64,000 nucleotides of DNA from Scolanthus callimorphus (lineage: Eukaryota; Cnidaria; Anthozoa; Actiniaria; Edwardsiidae), in contig CM066913.1 in assembly GCA_033964015.1 (NCBI GenBank), positions 34,795,577 through 34,859,576 of the forward strand, written 5' to 3'. The notes below the pieces were generated by a model that made no database searches, had not been told where the DNA came from, and worked only from the letters and a program-made list of their open reading frames with translations. Positions 29,741 through 41,310 of the stretch are shown piece after piece. The position numbers were made by a program, and so were the translations under genes. Position 1 is the stretch's first letter; every line of letters starts with the position of its first letter.

Positions 29741-31445
29741 AGGGACGTGTCATTATTTACTGGGGGGGAGGGCTCCCATTTTTTTCAAACAAAGCTAAAA
29801 AAATTAGGACCCTCCCCTTGAACATAACAAAAAATTGTGACCCTACCCCAGTCCTAGGTAAAAAAAATTGTGACCCTCCCCATGTAATGATATTTTCTGA
29901 AAAACCTGTTAGTTAGACTCTTGTCCGAATGTCTTTTTCTTTTCTTAAAGTAGAAATACTTTTTTCTTACTTCTGTCAAAGCTAAGGAACCGCGGTCATT
30001 ATTTATCGCCTCGATTATTTACGTGAGAGGATTTTGGGTAAACGGTAAAAATGCAGTGATCCTCCCTCTATAAGTACAATGATTAACGTGATCCCACCTC
30101 TCCCGTCCCCTATTTGACCTAGTACTGATTCAGAAGACATTTTACAGAAAAAGGGGCTCGCACTTTTCTTTCGTTGCGCGCGAAGCGCGCCCGAATTTCG
30201 ATACGCATTTCATCAAGCCTAAGAGAAAGCCTAAGAGAACATGTTTTGTGTACGCTGTAGCTCTTGTCATTCCCAATATGAGACTATTGACCATCTTTTT
30301 TACGAATGTACCGAATCGAAGTCCTTATATTTTGACATTAGGATATGTGTGTGCGGAAGAGGCTAGATTAGTGTTACCACCATTGACTCTTTCAAATATA
30401 ATATTCGGTATTAATTGCTCCGAGTACTCCCCTATATGTAACTTTATATTATTAATTTTTAAGTATATAATATATAAGAAGAGGGAAAGTGGAATTCCGC
30501 CTAAACTGCCACAATTTATATCGCTTTTAGCCTTTTACGAAAGGATTGAATACAACATTGCCAGGAAAAATAACAAGGAATCATTCCACTTGAAAAAGTG
30601 GGGAAATTTGACGAAAGTTGTTAGAAGTTAAAAGCACTACAATAGTTATTACTGATAATGTGCCTTTCTATCGTTTTTTTTTTCGTCTGTTTGTTTTTGC
30701 TTGTTAGTTAGTTAGTTATTTTTTTTTCTCGTGTTTTCGATGTTGTTGTGGTAGTACGGGGTTTTTGTAATTGTCTATTTTGTAAGAAATTAAAATAAAT
30801 AAAGATGTTTAAATACAAAAAAAAAAATGTTTTGTGTACGGTATAGTAAACAAAGCCTGTTAGGAGCCCAGGAAGAACGCTACCTCAACTATATAGGTTA
30901 GATGAAAGCTTCTCCCTATTGATGGGTTTCTGAGCCAAAACGCTATATTATTCATGCGCGCAACTGCGCGCCGCAAATGACGAAGTTATTATGATTCATG
31001 CGTGAAGCGCGGCCCAAATGACGAATTTCTATATGCTTGTAACGTCGAACTCACGCTAATACCAATATGGGGTCTTCTTTCAAACATAGTGACTTCCCGT
31101 CAGGCCTATAATTCCAGGGCATTTTGGGAGAGTTTGCTTTTCCTCATCGAGATACACTTGTTGTTAAAACGGCGCGAGGGTAGCGTCTGCGTTACTGAAA
31201 GAGCATATAATATGTCATTCTTTATGCGCGCGAAGCGCGGCGAGATTTTTAAGATTTTTAAGTAAAAACGCAGATGATATAGAAGTTGCAACTGTTTCAC
31301 TCTCTTCATATCGTTCAAATGTTGTTGAAAAAAATTATGACCCTCCCCCAAACAGGAGTGAAAAATGTGGACCCTCCCTTTAGACACGCGAAAAAAAATT
31401 AGGACCCCCCCCCCCCCCCCCCCCGCTAAATAATGACACGTCCCT
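29741..31445. mobile_element. Nonautonomous TIR element (AGGGACGTGTCATTATTTA ends), long member
   Basis: Same termini and terminal C-rich repeats as 3798-4253, but 1.7 kb long. The added interior includes a LINE 3' end (30241-30840) and two or three GCGCGCGAAGCGCG-type stretches (near 30175, 30955, 31225). The inner landmarks AAACCTGTTAG and TCAAATGTTG are shared with the short member, so the short form may be an internal deletion or the long form may have grown by insertion. Confidence 0.75.
30255..30826 (+). mobile_element. 5'-truncated Tx1/L1-like LINE with 14-bp target duplication
   Basis: ATGTTTTGTGTACG occurs at 30241-30254 and again at 30827-30840, directly after an A-rich tail. The insert starts inside the C-terminal domain of ORF2: CSSCHSQYETIDHLFYEC is the CCHC motif, and after a frame change the reading is FILLIFKYIIYKKRESGIPP, ending in NNKESFHLKKW. 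A 3' UTR of about 200 bp follows. This is a textbook target-primed insertion of a short 3' end into the TIR element. Confidence 0.85.
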
Positions 31446-32630
31446 TACTCTATAAGTTTTATTCAGAATTGCTGTAATCACGTTGCGATTGGTCTTACTA
31501 CAGTCATATGAAATCCGCTCTATTTAACAATTAGACAGATAGTCATATAGTTGCATAAACTGAGATTATTGGTGTTTTTTCTCGGGATAAGTGTATGGAT
31601 TTGAATTCACTAGGAAAAGAGTTTGGGGGTGACTAGATTGGGTAGCGGTAAGTAGAATGTCCATGTATTTAACTGAGTTAAATACCTAATGTTTATTTAA
31701 TGAGGTATTTGACTCTGTATATACCCGGGATGTTCCACTTACAATTCAATTCTTTTCTCAGCCCCTCTCTTAGAGAATTTGAAATCCCTTCCCGGCTTTA
31801 AGTTAGGTGCGAGGTATGTACGTTAGTTGGAGACCTCAAAAACACAATGGAAACCGTGTCAATCATGTAATAATACTCAGTGTTGACCTATTCTCTGGAA
31901 ACTTGTCCAGATCTAAAAGAACAACTTGGAGCGATCAATGCTTCCGTCTCGTCGACACAATCTCCACCCAGCATGAATGATCTCGATCCATGTCGCGATC
32001 GTTTCCTATTATCATTTAAATAATCCATGTCGTCCGTTCCTGGCTATCGTACAAAATGAATAAAAAATGAAGCTTCTACTTGAGTGAGTATACTTACATC
32101 AAACGGATGAGCTTGAAGGTGGTTGAAAACCCATCCTTCAATGCCAGGGTCTCCAGCCCAAGTGGAACGCGGCTGCTGAGTAAAAACAGTCTCCGTCGCC
32201 TGGGGGATCGTGAATAATCTCGAAACCAAGCTTTCTAGGTGTTTTTGCATTGTTTTAAGAGATAAAACTGTTGGAAATTGAAATATATGACTTCGAACGA
32301 CTGCTCGCGGTGGAAAATAACAGAGTGTGCGAAAATGCTGGTGTATTTATTTATATTCAATGGCGAGAAAACACTGACTCAGAACCTCTGGTGCATTTTT
32401 GTGGACCCTTTGACCAGGAAAATACCTTGCAAAAAAATGATACCATAATATAAATGATTTGTCATATTTTGCGGTTTGAAAGCATCGGGTATAGCGCAGC
32501 ACATTATTACGAGAACTAAAAAAATACCCATTAACGCGAATTTTTTGTCAAAATCTCAAAAGCCACTTGAATCATATAAATTATACTAAAAAATATTCTG
32601 CAAACACTTAATTGAAAAATCCGAAAAATC
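31446..32630. other. No gene recognised; one weak fold-back
   Basis: 31651-31731 has imperfect inverted symmetry (AAGTAGAATGTCC...GGATGTTCCACTT). The other open frames are short and unconvincing. Confidence 0.4.
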
Positions 32631-32631
32631 C

Positions 32632-32722
32632 CTACCCACGACTTGGACCCTACACCCACGACTTCGTACCCACACCCACGACTTCGTACCCACACCCACG
32701 ACTTCGTACCCGCTACCCACGA
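32632..32722. repeat. 22-bp minisatellite, 3-4 units
   Basis: ACCCACGACTTCGTACCCAC recurs with a 22-bp period; the outer units diverge (GACTTGGACCC; GCTACCCACGACC). The open frame on the minus strand (VGV-type repeats) comes from the period. Confidence 0.8.
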
Positions 32723-33775
32723 CCATAAGTCAAACTCTGCATCTCTTGTATCCACAACGCTAAGAAAACGGAAATCCCTGTCATTTGATTAGGTGCATTC
32801 TGGACAGGATACTGACGTCATAAACAATCTCGGGACCAGCGGTAGCGACGACAAGAAGTAAATACCAAAATTCATTCAGTTAGTTTTTTTTTTACGTCAA
32901 ATATCTACACAAACTTTGCCAACACGAAAAACACACAACTGAAAATGGGGCACGCCGTACTGGAACCCCCTCCTGGTAAGGAATAACAATGCAAACTACC
33001 CGCCCAGTGACCATGCGCTCTTGTAAACCTAAGCGGGATCGGAATATTTTTGGACTTTTTTAAGGGAAACCTTGATTTGTTTGTGGGACATAACAACAGT
33101 AACTATGGCTTTGAATGACAGGTCGGAACTATGAATTGCTTGTTTACTTAATAGCATCCTAATATCCTGCACCAAGGAGTAATGTTAATGAAAATTATAG
33201 TAAGCTGATAAGTAAGCTTTATTCATTATAAACTATTTTCAATGGTGTCATTAGTGTGAATATTTAAGGTATGACTCATTAGCATTCACTTGACCATTTG
33301 GCTCTATCCTCTGCTTCGTGCGGTCGCGTCCACTCGTCCAAGCTCAACCATTTCTACAACGCCGGTATATAATAAAACTCCACTTCCTTCGTGGCTCCAC
33401 TCGTTTCTACGTGCTCACAGAGTCTTTTGTGGCTGCTCGATGGCTCTTTTAGTTTTCCCATTTGTGTCGCCTGAAGTCTGGCGAGTCAACCAACTTCACG
33501 TGGTGCAATGCGAGAAAATCGTAGTGTTCCCCGAACTTTCTTCTCACCTGGAGCTTAGCCTGCCATTTATGCTGCTTTATCAAGGTTTGTATCATGTGGC
33601 TTTCCGTTATGCAGCCTAGAATTTTATCAGTTTAGACGGTTATCTGCGGACCTATTTCGCAGAGACAATCAGAAACATGTTTAGTCCCCTTTCTCTGTTT
33701 ATTTTTACCCGCCACCCTTTTACCTATCTCCTTCGTTCCTCGTTTATATGTTTATAAACCCTCTTTCTCGTATAG
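32723..33775. other. No gene recognised
   Basis: One plus-strand open frame of 109 codons (33290-33619) has no motif that I recognise and no upstream support. Otherwise unassigned. Confidence 0.4.
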
Positions 33776-34751
33776 TTAAGAGCCGCTGCCTGTAAATATC
33801 AAACATCGTCCGACAGATAAAAAAAATCGACCTCCAGTTTATTTTATAAAATGAGCTCTCATATGGAACTATTTTCGAAAATGGAGTTTAAAATTTTCAG
33901 CGAGTTTAATTTTTCGAGAAATCTCGTCAAGTCTGATTTCACCCAAATAGGGCTCGTCGCGACACCGAAAATCACAAAATGTTGCCTAGATTGGGAAGCC
34001 TCGCAAAGCCTGAAAGCGAAAGATATTGAGATTTTGTTTTCGATCTCATAAAGGTGGGTCATCTAGATGGCTGGAAAACGGAAAGGTTATTTTTGCTTTT
34101 GATTTTCCAAAAAATTTGCAGGACCCTATATGAGCCCCGTCAAAAGTAAAAATCGTTCTGCTTAAATTTGACTAGAATTCAGGGGCCACAATCTCAGCTG
34201 GTGCGCATCGAATTTTCAATAAAATGTTTTTACATTGTTCCCAATCTTTCATTTCTATCATATAAAAAAATAATCGCGGCCCGCAATTATTTACCTTCTA
34301 CGAAAGCGAAACGTCGAAGTCACTTTTGCATTTTTCACATGACACGCGATTCAAATTGACTTCATGCCAGGAAGGGAAATATTCACATTTACTTGTTTGA
34401 ATTGTTCTAAAAAGGCATTTATTATTATAAAAATAGTCATAGAAGTCAGGTTAAAGCTGTCGTAGCTTTAGATTTAGTAAATATACAGATTTAGAAATTT
34501 CCAATCTGAACATAATTAGCATAAAGCGAGACAGTACTTGCGTGAGAAGTTGATTCACAGCCGATGCTAATTGAATTACTTTAGCCGAGTTTTTTTAAGC
34601 GCGTGGAAATGAATATGAATTAAAAGCTCTCATAAATCGGGAAATAAAATAAACGAATTACTAGCAAATGTACGCTTTCATTTGGGTTTATAATTTGAGT
34701 CTTTTGTTATTGAATCTGCTTATTTTGCATTACGAGGTTTTCTGAGATTTA

Positions 34752-36158
34752 GGCCCCGATTACATGGAGCGGGCTGGCCGGATGGACGGGCTGAGTTTTT
34801 CTACCGAGATCTTGGCTGTCTGCAGAAACTCTGTAAACAAATTGACTCGCGATTACATGGGAAATTTTTAGCCCGGTTTGCCGAGATCTCGGTAGTCACC
34901 CTCCGGGATCCCGGCAAAGCGAGCTGAAAAATTCTCATGTAATCGCTCAACGGGCTGGCCGGCCGGTCTCGCTTTGAAGAGTCAGAATTACACTTCTCAA
35001 TAAGATTTACACTTCTTATACATTATGTATGAGTCAATTCCAGCGCTGACCATGCCCCCCCGGGCAACCCCCGGGATTTTGGTCATTTTCTAAAAATAAA
35101 ACTGAAAATTCCCCGCCCCCGGGCTAGCAAAAATGCAAAGTACCCCACGGCGGGGAACACAAAAAGCGGAAAAATGCCCCACCCCCGGACGAGAAAAAGA
35201 CGGTGAGATTTCATCGACTCTGCGTGACAAAGCTTCACAACAAAAACTTCAACTCTATTTATACTGTCCGAGCATGTTTATAATTCGTTTCAGTAAATGT
35301 ACTTTAGTTTTCTCGTCTTTGAACGAGTTCCCATTTCACTGAAAGTGAGACAAAATATAAATAAAGAAGTGAAACTAAGGTATTAGTACTACAATATCGG
35401 TAGATATTCCTAGTTCGCCGTTGTAGCCATTTCTGCAAATTGTCTCCGGAATCTCTCAATGCGAAATTTACTTTTATTCTATTTGCAGAGCAACTATTTC
35501 ACAGTTATGTTACTTGTGACTTTTTGCAAAATTGGAACTCTTTTATAGTGTCAATTCATTTTTATGTTTTTCCACTGAGACGAAATTGCGAAATCTGTTT
35601 CTTCTCTATAGCAGACGTTAACTGCGAAATGTGCAAATGTGTCTTCCCCAAACGTGGTGTATACGGGCCCATGCTCTGCATTATATTTTATGTGGCGTTA
35701 TTTTCTGTCACTGGGACTTTGTAACTGCCAAACGATAGTTATTGTAACTGGTGTTGTAGTTCGCAAAACCGACTCGCTCGAGATGAAAAAAACAAATTTC
35801 CCCACCCCCCCTCCCCCGGGGGAAAAAACAATTCCCGACCCTGGGGCCAGCAAAATTTTCAAAATTCCCCACCCCAGGGAAGGCAGTGGTGCGCAAATGC
35901 CCCACGGTGTCCGGGGGGGGGATGGTCACGCTGGAAATGACTGATACATTATCCAGAGCACCTATATGCCATGAAGTTGGAAGAGAATACGCTACATCGC
36001 AAGTTGCCGTAGTAGAAGAGCAATAAGTGCCTTGCGAATGTTTGCGCGTCCGCCATTTGTAACTATCACCATAGCGGGCCAGCTCGGCTCATATAATTCC
36101 GGGCTGAGATTGTGTTTTCAGCCGCCCATCCGAGCCAGCCCGCTCCATGAATCGGGCC
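34752..36158. mobile_element. PIF/Harbinger-like element nested in TTAA element
   Basis: The ends are GGCCCCGATTACATGGAGCG and its inverse CGCTCCATGAATCGGGCC; TIRs run about 33 bp with few mismatches. TTA flanks at 34749-34751 and 36159-36161. The right arm of the host element keeps the unfilled site (37881-37890, reverse strand AGATTTAGGC). No transposase frame is seen. A second inverted-repeat element sits within it at 35034-35942. A related but inverted GGGCTGGCCGG word near 34950 suggests an internal repeat of the terminus. Confidence 0.8.
35034..35942. mobile_element. Inverted-repeat element nested in the PIF-like element
   Basis: ATTCCAGCGCTGACCATG at 35037 is matched by CATGGTCA-type sequence ending GCTGGAAAT at 35939. 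Inside each end are C/G-rich blocks with CCCCACCCC and AAAATGCCCCAC words in inverted order. The middle is AT-rich with no recognised protein. The TSD is not clear. Confidence 0.55.
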
Positions 36159-36529
36159 TTAGGCGTTACGCGTTTTGTAACTCGGGGAGAAAGCAACTCG
36201 GCGCGTGAACACAGTTTCCACGCAGAAGATGACTCATTTATATCGCTCCATTTATTTCGTAAAGAGGAAGTAAGATAGTTTGATACTTTTTGGTTCCGTG
36301 GTAATTGATATTATCGCATTCCTTTTTCAATCTTGCTGTGTGAGTTGTTTTCCAATACGTAGCCCAATGTTTTAGCACATAAAAATAAAAAAGAATGAAA
36401 TGCTTTCATAAATCGGAAACGGTTTCGATGGCAACTTTAATGAATTCTTATAACCAAAACGTTTATACTTTTGGGTGTTTGGTTTCTTCACTTCTGATTT
36501 TCTGTCATACCAATTTTTTATTGCTAGTT

Positions 36530-36730
36530 CTATAGAATGCTGTCCACAACCTCTTCATTTATTTTTCTCAAGATTTGTCCAATGTCGAGTAGTTTCACAA
36601 TCACTGGACAAACTACAGGAGCACAGGGAAACAACTTCTTGGATAGCCTGTCATATGGCGCCCTGCAGTGCACAGAAGGAATGGGCGTGGCCAGTCCTAG
36701 TTCCTCACAAATTTTCTTCATTGAGCCCAT
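36530..36730 (-). CDS. Unidentified 66-codon open frame in TTAA element
   Basis: The frame (MGSMKKICEELGLATPIPSV, later KLLDIGQILRKINEEVVDSI) has ordinary protein-like composition, unlike most frames here. It lies in the non-repetitive centre of the TTAA element, so a transposase exon or captured host exon is possible. The opposite strand is also open for about the same length, which weakens the case. Confidence 0.25.
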   Translation of the reverse strand: MGSMKKICEELGLATPIPSVHCRAPYDRLSKKLFPCAPVVCPVIVKLLDIGQILRKINEEVVDSIL

Positions 36731-36988
36731 TTAACTATGGACCGCTGGCAAATATTGTAGCGGTCAAAAAACGATCGGATGCATAATAGCGCGGTCGCAC
36801 CCTTTAAACGTTACAAACAATGGCTAAAAATAAAGTGAGCAAAACAATGAAAAATTCGATAACAAACACACATAACATAACGATAACAAGGCAAGGCTAA
36901 TGATAGATAATCACGTTATCGCTCATCACGTCTTACACTTGCAAACATAATCATAGACTCGATCATAGGCGTACGCATGGGGGGGGGA

Positions 36989-37900
36989 ACTGAGATTTAG
37001 GCGTTACGTGGTTAGAAATTTGGACAAATCAACACTCAAACCGTTTGATTTTTGAGTGCGCGTTTGTTAACTCCCTCCACATTCAATCAACTGAACTGTG
37101 AAATCTAAATCTATTTAAAATGCAACAATCGCCAAGCGAACGTTTCCCACGTGACCAGATGTTGTTTTGCAGTCCAAAGTGACCGTGAGTTCAGTTTTAC
37201 GCGCGCTATGGCCATTTATGAGTTTTTTAAAGTTGTTGGCGGTCCGGGAAATCCCTATTTTTGGTGAGGGTGTTCGTCATACCTTTCAAGGTTTACAATC
37301 AGGCCTCCGGTACCTTTTACGGGTAAAATTCGACTAAACGTGAAATTTTTCCAGATAGTGAGGTATTGTTAGAGGTCCGTTCTAGCAAATCAATTGTGGC
37401 AGACTTGGTAGCCTGAATTTCAGAATATTTCGAGGGAAATACGCGTAACCCATTTTTTTTTTTGATTTATTTATTTATAATTCGAAAGTTCCCGACGAGC
37501 ACCCCCGCCCCAAAAATAGGGGATTTCCCCGGACCGTCAAAAGATTTCCCGGACTCACAAGATAAGAGGCCATGTAAAACTGAACTCACGGTCACCTGGA
37601 CTACGAGCGCTTGCGTGACAGAGGCCGCTACGGCTGCAAAAGGAGACTAAAGAGGCCATAGCGTGCGTAAAACTGAACTCACGGTCACCTTGGACTGCCA
37701 AACAACATCTGGTCACGTGATCTTAAAGTCGTGGGAAACGTTCTCTTGGCGATTGTTGCATTTTAAAGAGATTTAGATTTCACAGTTCAGTTCAGTTGAT
37801 GTAGAGGGAGTTAACAAACGCGCACTCAAAATCAAACGATTTGATGAGTGTTGATTTGTCCAAATTTCTAACCGCGTAACGCCTAAATCTCAGAAAACCT
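36989..37900. repeat. Inner inverted repeat, arms about 230-290 bp
   Basis: TTTAGGCGTTACGTGGTTAG at 36991 and the following 230 bp (AACTCCCTCC, GCAACAATCGCCAAG, ACGTGACCAGATGTTG) are matched in reverse from 37890 back to 37655. CCGGGAAATCCC...TTTTGG near 37246 and CCAAAAATAGGGGATTTCCC near 37510 pair closer to the centre. The right arm overlaps the inner edge of the outer right arm, so this is a second symmetry nested in the first. Confidence 0.75.
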
Positions 37901-39010
37901 CGAAGATACAAAATTCGCAAATTATAAACCAAATAAAAGAGTACATTTGCTAGTAATTAATTTTTTATTCCCGATTTATGAAAGCTTTTTAATTCATTCA
38001 TTCCCATGCGCTAAAAATAACTCGGCTAAAGTAAAGTAATTCAATTAGCATCGGCTGGGAAACAATTGAAACAGCAAAACCAAGTTTTGTACTTCGAAGC
38101 CTAAAAATACAAAAGTTATCTTATCTTCCAGTTGGTAAAATAAAAGGAGCGATTCCTTTCAGGAGCAACTAGTGAACATGTTGGGAAAATTCCTCCTCTA
38201 AGGAAAGATGTGTAAATTCGTAGTGAATCAACTTCTCACGCAAGTACTGTCTCGCTTTATGCTAATTATGTTCACAGATTGGAAATTTCTAAATCTGTAT
38301 ATTTACTAAATCTAAAGCTACACGACAGCTAACCTGACTTCTATGACTATTTCTATAATAATAAATGCCTTTTTAGAACAATTCAAACAAGTAAATGTGA
38401 ATAATCCCTTCCTGGCATGAAGTCAATTTGAATCGCGTGTCATGTGAAAAAATGCAAAAGTGACTTCGACGTTTCGCTCTCGTAGAAGGTAAATATTTGC
38501 GGGCCGCGATTATTTTTTTTTATATGATAGAAATGAAAGGTTGTGAATAATGTAAAAACAATTTTATTGAAAATTCGATGCGCACCAGCTGAGATTCTTG
38601 CCCCTTGAATTCTAGTCAAATTTAAGCCGAACAATTTTTGCTTTTGACGGGGCTCATGTAGGGTCCTGCAATTTTTTTGGAAAATCAAAAACAAAAATAA
38701 TCTTACCTTTTTCCAGCCGTCTAAATGACACACTTTTATGAGATCGAAAACAAAATCTCAATATCTTTCGCTTTCAGGCTTTGCGAGGCTTCCCAATCTA
38801 GGCAAAATTTTGCGATTTTCGGTGTCGCGACGAGCCCTATTGGGTGAAATCAGACTTGACGAGATTTCTCGAAAAATTAAACTCGCTGAAAATTTTAAAC
38901 TCCATTTTCGAAAATAGTTCCATATGGGAGCTCATTTTATAAAATAAACTGGAGGTCGATTTTTTTTATCTGTCGGACGATGTTTGATATTTACAGGCAG
39001 CGGCTCTTAA

Positions 39011-39138
39011 TTTCTGGCGGCAGAGAAGATAAGTTTATTTCACACTAGTCGTGTCTCTAGAGGTTTATTATTTGCCGTGTGGTGTCACTGCTAGTTTATT
39101 TAACCATATGCTCGTCCACGTTTGCCGCTTCAGTATTT
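39011..39138. other. Spacer between TTAA element and LINE
   Basis: A short AT-rich interval; no feature. Confidence 0.3.
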
Positions 39139-39259
39139 TATTTTGGATACAATAAATAGTAGACAACTATATTAGTAGATAACTATATTAAAACTATATT
39201 ACCTATAATTCAATAAAATACTAACTAATTATAATGATAATGAAAATTCAAAATTTACA

Positions 39260-39985
39260 TTTAATAATAACTGATAAATAAATCCTACGAGCTGCAAAAG
39301 TTACTTAAACTAGTGGCCTGCTTAGCTTCAATGGGGAGGCTATTCCAAGCTAAGCCCCTCTATATTGAAAACTCTTTTTAAGTGATTCCGAATTTGGCCT
39401 AGGTATAAATAAATTATGGTCTGCACCCCTTAAACTGTGTGAATGGATAGAATTCACTTTAATAAATTTCTCAGAGAGGTAATGAGGCACTAGGCCATTG
39501 ATGGTTTTGTACATCAGAGTTTTCAATTGCTTGGAGCGCCTATCCCCAAGAGTAAGCCAAGGCCCAAGTCCTGTAGAATTTGGGCAGAACGGACAGTCCA
39601 GTCAGATCCTGTTTAATACGAGCTGCCCTATTTTGAAGTTTTTCCAGCTTTTGGCTAAGACATAGGCCAATACTTCCCCAAACAGAACTACAATAATCAA
39701 AGTGAGATAACAACAAGGATTTATTAATAGAAATAAGCGTTGTCTGGGGACATATCGGCCTAATTCCTCTTAGGGCACCGAGCACTTTGGCAACTTTTGA
39801 CACAATTTCAGAAATATGGGCATCCCAAGAAGGGTTTCATCCACATGCAAACCCAAACACTTATAGACACTCACTCTATCAATTTTGTGATCACCCAAGG
39901 CCAAATCAGGTTCCTCAGGAATTTGAGCTATTTTGTATCGTGTTCCCGTGAACATACATTTGGTCTTGACCACATTTAAACTCAA
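39260..39985 (-). pseudogene. LINE RT thumb and C-terminal region, broken
   Basis: From right to left: MSLNVVKTKCMFTGTRYKI, YKCLGLHVDETL, then SKVAKVLGALRGIRP, SHFDYCSSVWGS and LEKLQNRAARI, and after another shift LMYKTINGLVPHYLSEKF and HSLRGADHNLFIPRPNSES. These are standard C-terminal motifs of the family. Confidence 0.75.
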
Positions 39986-40079
39986 TCGGTTAGCATCTAA
40001 CCAGTGTTTTTAAAAGATTTACAAGATCACTATTAATAGAGGAAAATAACTCTTCTTGGGAATTTGAAGAATAAGTCAA

Positions 40080-40481
40080 ATTAGTGTCATCAGCATACAT
40101 ACGGACATCAGACACCAGATTACAGTTGGTAGATCATTAATATAAAGTAGGAACAATAATGGTCCAAAGAATTGAGCCCTGCGGAACCCCGCAGGACAGG
40201 GATCCCACTTCAGAGTAGATGTTATCAACAACTGTAACCTGGGTCCTGCCAGCCAAATAGTTTTTCATAAGCATCAACCCCCCACTTTTCAGCCCATACA
40301 ATTGAAGCTTAGACAAGAGGATCTCATGGTCAACAGTGTCAAATGCCTTTTTGAGATCAATAAAAAGAATAGCATTGGTAAGGCCTCTGTCAATTTTGAG
40401 ATACCAGTTGTCTGTTATGTCAATAAGAGCAGTAAGAGTTGAATGTAAGGGCCTGAAGCCTGACTGATATCTAGATAGCAA
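40080..40481 (-). pseudogene. LINE reverse-transcriptase palm domain, broken
   Basis: The order is QSGFR, then LFIDLKKAFDTVDHEILLSK (first catalytic Asp), LAGRTQVTVVDN, CGVPQGSILW (normally GVPQGSILGP), and after a frame change MYADDTNLTYSS with the catalytic YADD at about 40087-40098. The GVPQGSI region and YADD are in different frames, so no full RT can be made. Confidence 0.85.
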
Positions 40482-40546
40482 ATTATTGTCTTCTAAGTAC
40501 TCGTATAACTGATTAAAAAGGGCCTTTTCAAAAAGTTTCGCTACTA

Positions 40547-40954
40547 CTATAAAACAGAAATGGGCCTATAGTTGGCAGGGTCAGATTTAGAGTCAGCCTT
40601 ATAGACGGGTGAAACAACAGCACATTTCCAATCACTAGGTATAATGCCTGTGGTAACAACAAGATTGAAAATATGAGTCAGGGAGATGGCCGTGAGTGGG
40701 ATTGATACCTTGATAAGGCGCGTAGGAATCCCATCAAGGCCATCTGCCTTACCCAAGGCTAGGTTATCCACCAGTTTCAGAATTTCCTCCAAGGTTACCT
40801 TCTTAAAATCAAATTCACTGTCACAAGGTTGAATATAATCTTTAAAGTTGTTTTGTGGTGCAGAGATTTTAGCTGCCAAACTAGGGCCCACATCAGTAAA
40901 GTAATTATTAAATAGATTAGAAACTTCATGGGTCAGAGATTTCTTTGTCATCAC
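40547..40954 (-). pseudogene. LINE RT N-terminal region
   Basis: The stretch has NLALGKADGLDGIPTRLIKV, LTHIFNLVVTTGIIPSDWK and PANYRPISVL, the usual sequence of motifs before the palm. It overlaps the pre-RT frame at 40926-41291 by 29 bp, which shows a frameshift there. Confidence 0.8.
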
Positions 40955-41291
40955 GAACCAACCTCAAAGGCTGAGCAGCTTTCTTTCTTGATAATAATGT
41001 ATTGATTCCAGACCAAGTGGCTTTGGAGTCACTAACATTATCCTCAAAAAAGGAATGAAAGTAATCTTTCTTACTTGCCTTGATAGTATGGTTAACTCCA
41101 TTTTTAAGCTGCTTATATTCAGTCCATTTAGACTGGTCTTTAGTTATAACTGCAATTCGTTTGGCACGATCTCTTTCCCGCATGAGTTGTTTCAAATCCT
41201 GAGAGAGCCAGGGAGCCGTGGAATTACGGACCCTCTTCCTCTTGACAGGTGCATGTACATTAGCCACTGCCAAGAATGACTGCTTCCACAA
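40926..41291 (-). pseudogene. LINE pre-RT linker region
   Basis: The stretch has VHAPVKRKRVRNSTAPWLSQ, DLKQLMRERDRAKRIAV and KASKKDYFHSFFEDN. This W..F..V.DVHAP.K-type linker stands between endonuclease and RT in CR1/Jockey-like LINEs. Confidence 0.75.
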
Positions 41292-41310
41292 CTCCCAGGG
41301 GAGGGGATGG

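Larger units (their letters stand above)
33780..39006. mobile_element. 5.2-kb long-inverted-arm element with TTAA target duplication
   Basis: The left end is GAGCCGCTGCCTGTAAATAT right after TTAA (33776-33779); the right end is the inverse, right before TTAA (39007-39010). The inverted arms run about 970 bp: 33780-34751 plus 36162-36172 on the left, and about 37880-39006 on the right. The right arm has about 150 bp near 38060-38220 that the left arm has lost. TTAA TSDs are made by piggyBac and Kolobok elements. No transposase is recognised. The left arm carries a nested PIF-like element. Confidence 0.8.
39139..41310 (-). mobile_element. CR1/Jockey-like LINE remnant, 5' truncated
   Basis: Read from right to left: a pre-RT region (41291-40926), RT N-terminal half (40954-40547), RT palm (40481-40080 with YADD), the thumb and C-terminal domain (39985-39260), and a short AT-rich 3' end. 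The endonuclease is absent, so this is a 5'-truncated copy. There are frame changes near 40550-40480, 40140, 39985-39800 and 39540. It once copied its RNA into DNA at nicked targets. Clade assignment is inference from motif style. Confidence 0.85.

Noticed and set aside
30960..31265. GCGCGCGAAGCGCG words as a regulatory site or terminator
   Set aside because: They lie inside a TIR element, vary between copies, and I have no basis for a function.
33290..33619. 109-codon plus-strand frame
   Set aside because: No recognised motif, no splice or start support, and ordinary length for chance in this amount of sequence.
36475..36786. 103-codon plus-strand frame
   Set aside because: It lies opposite the more protein-like minus frame at 36530-36730 and has no motif of its own.
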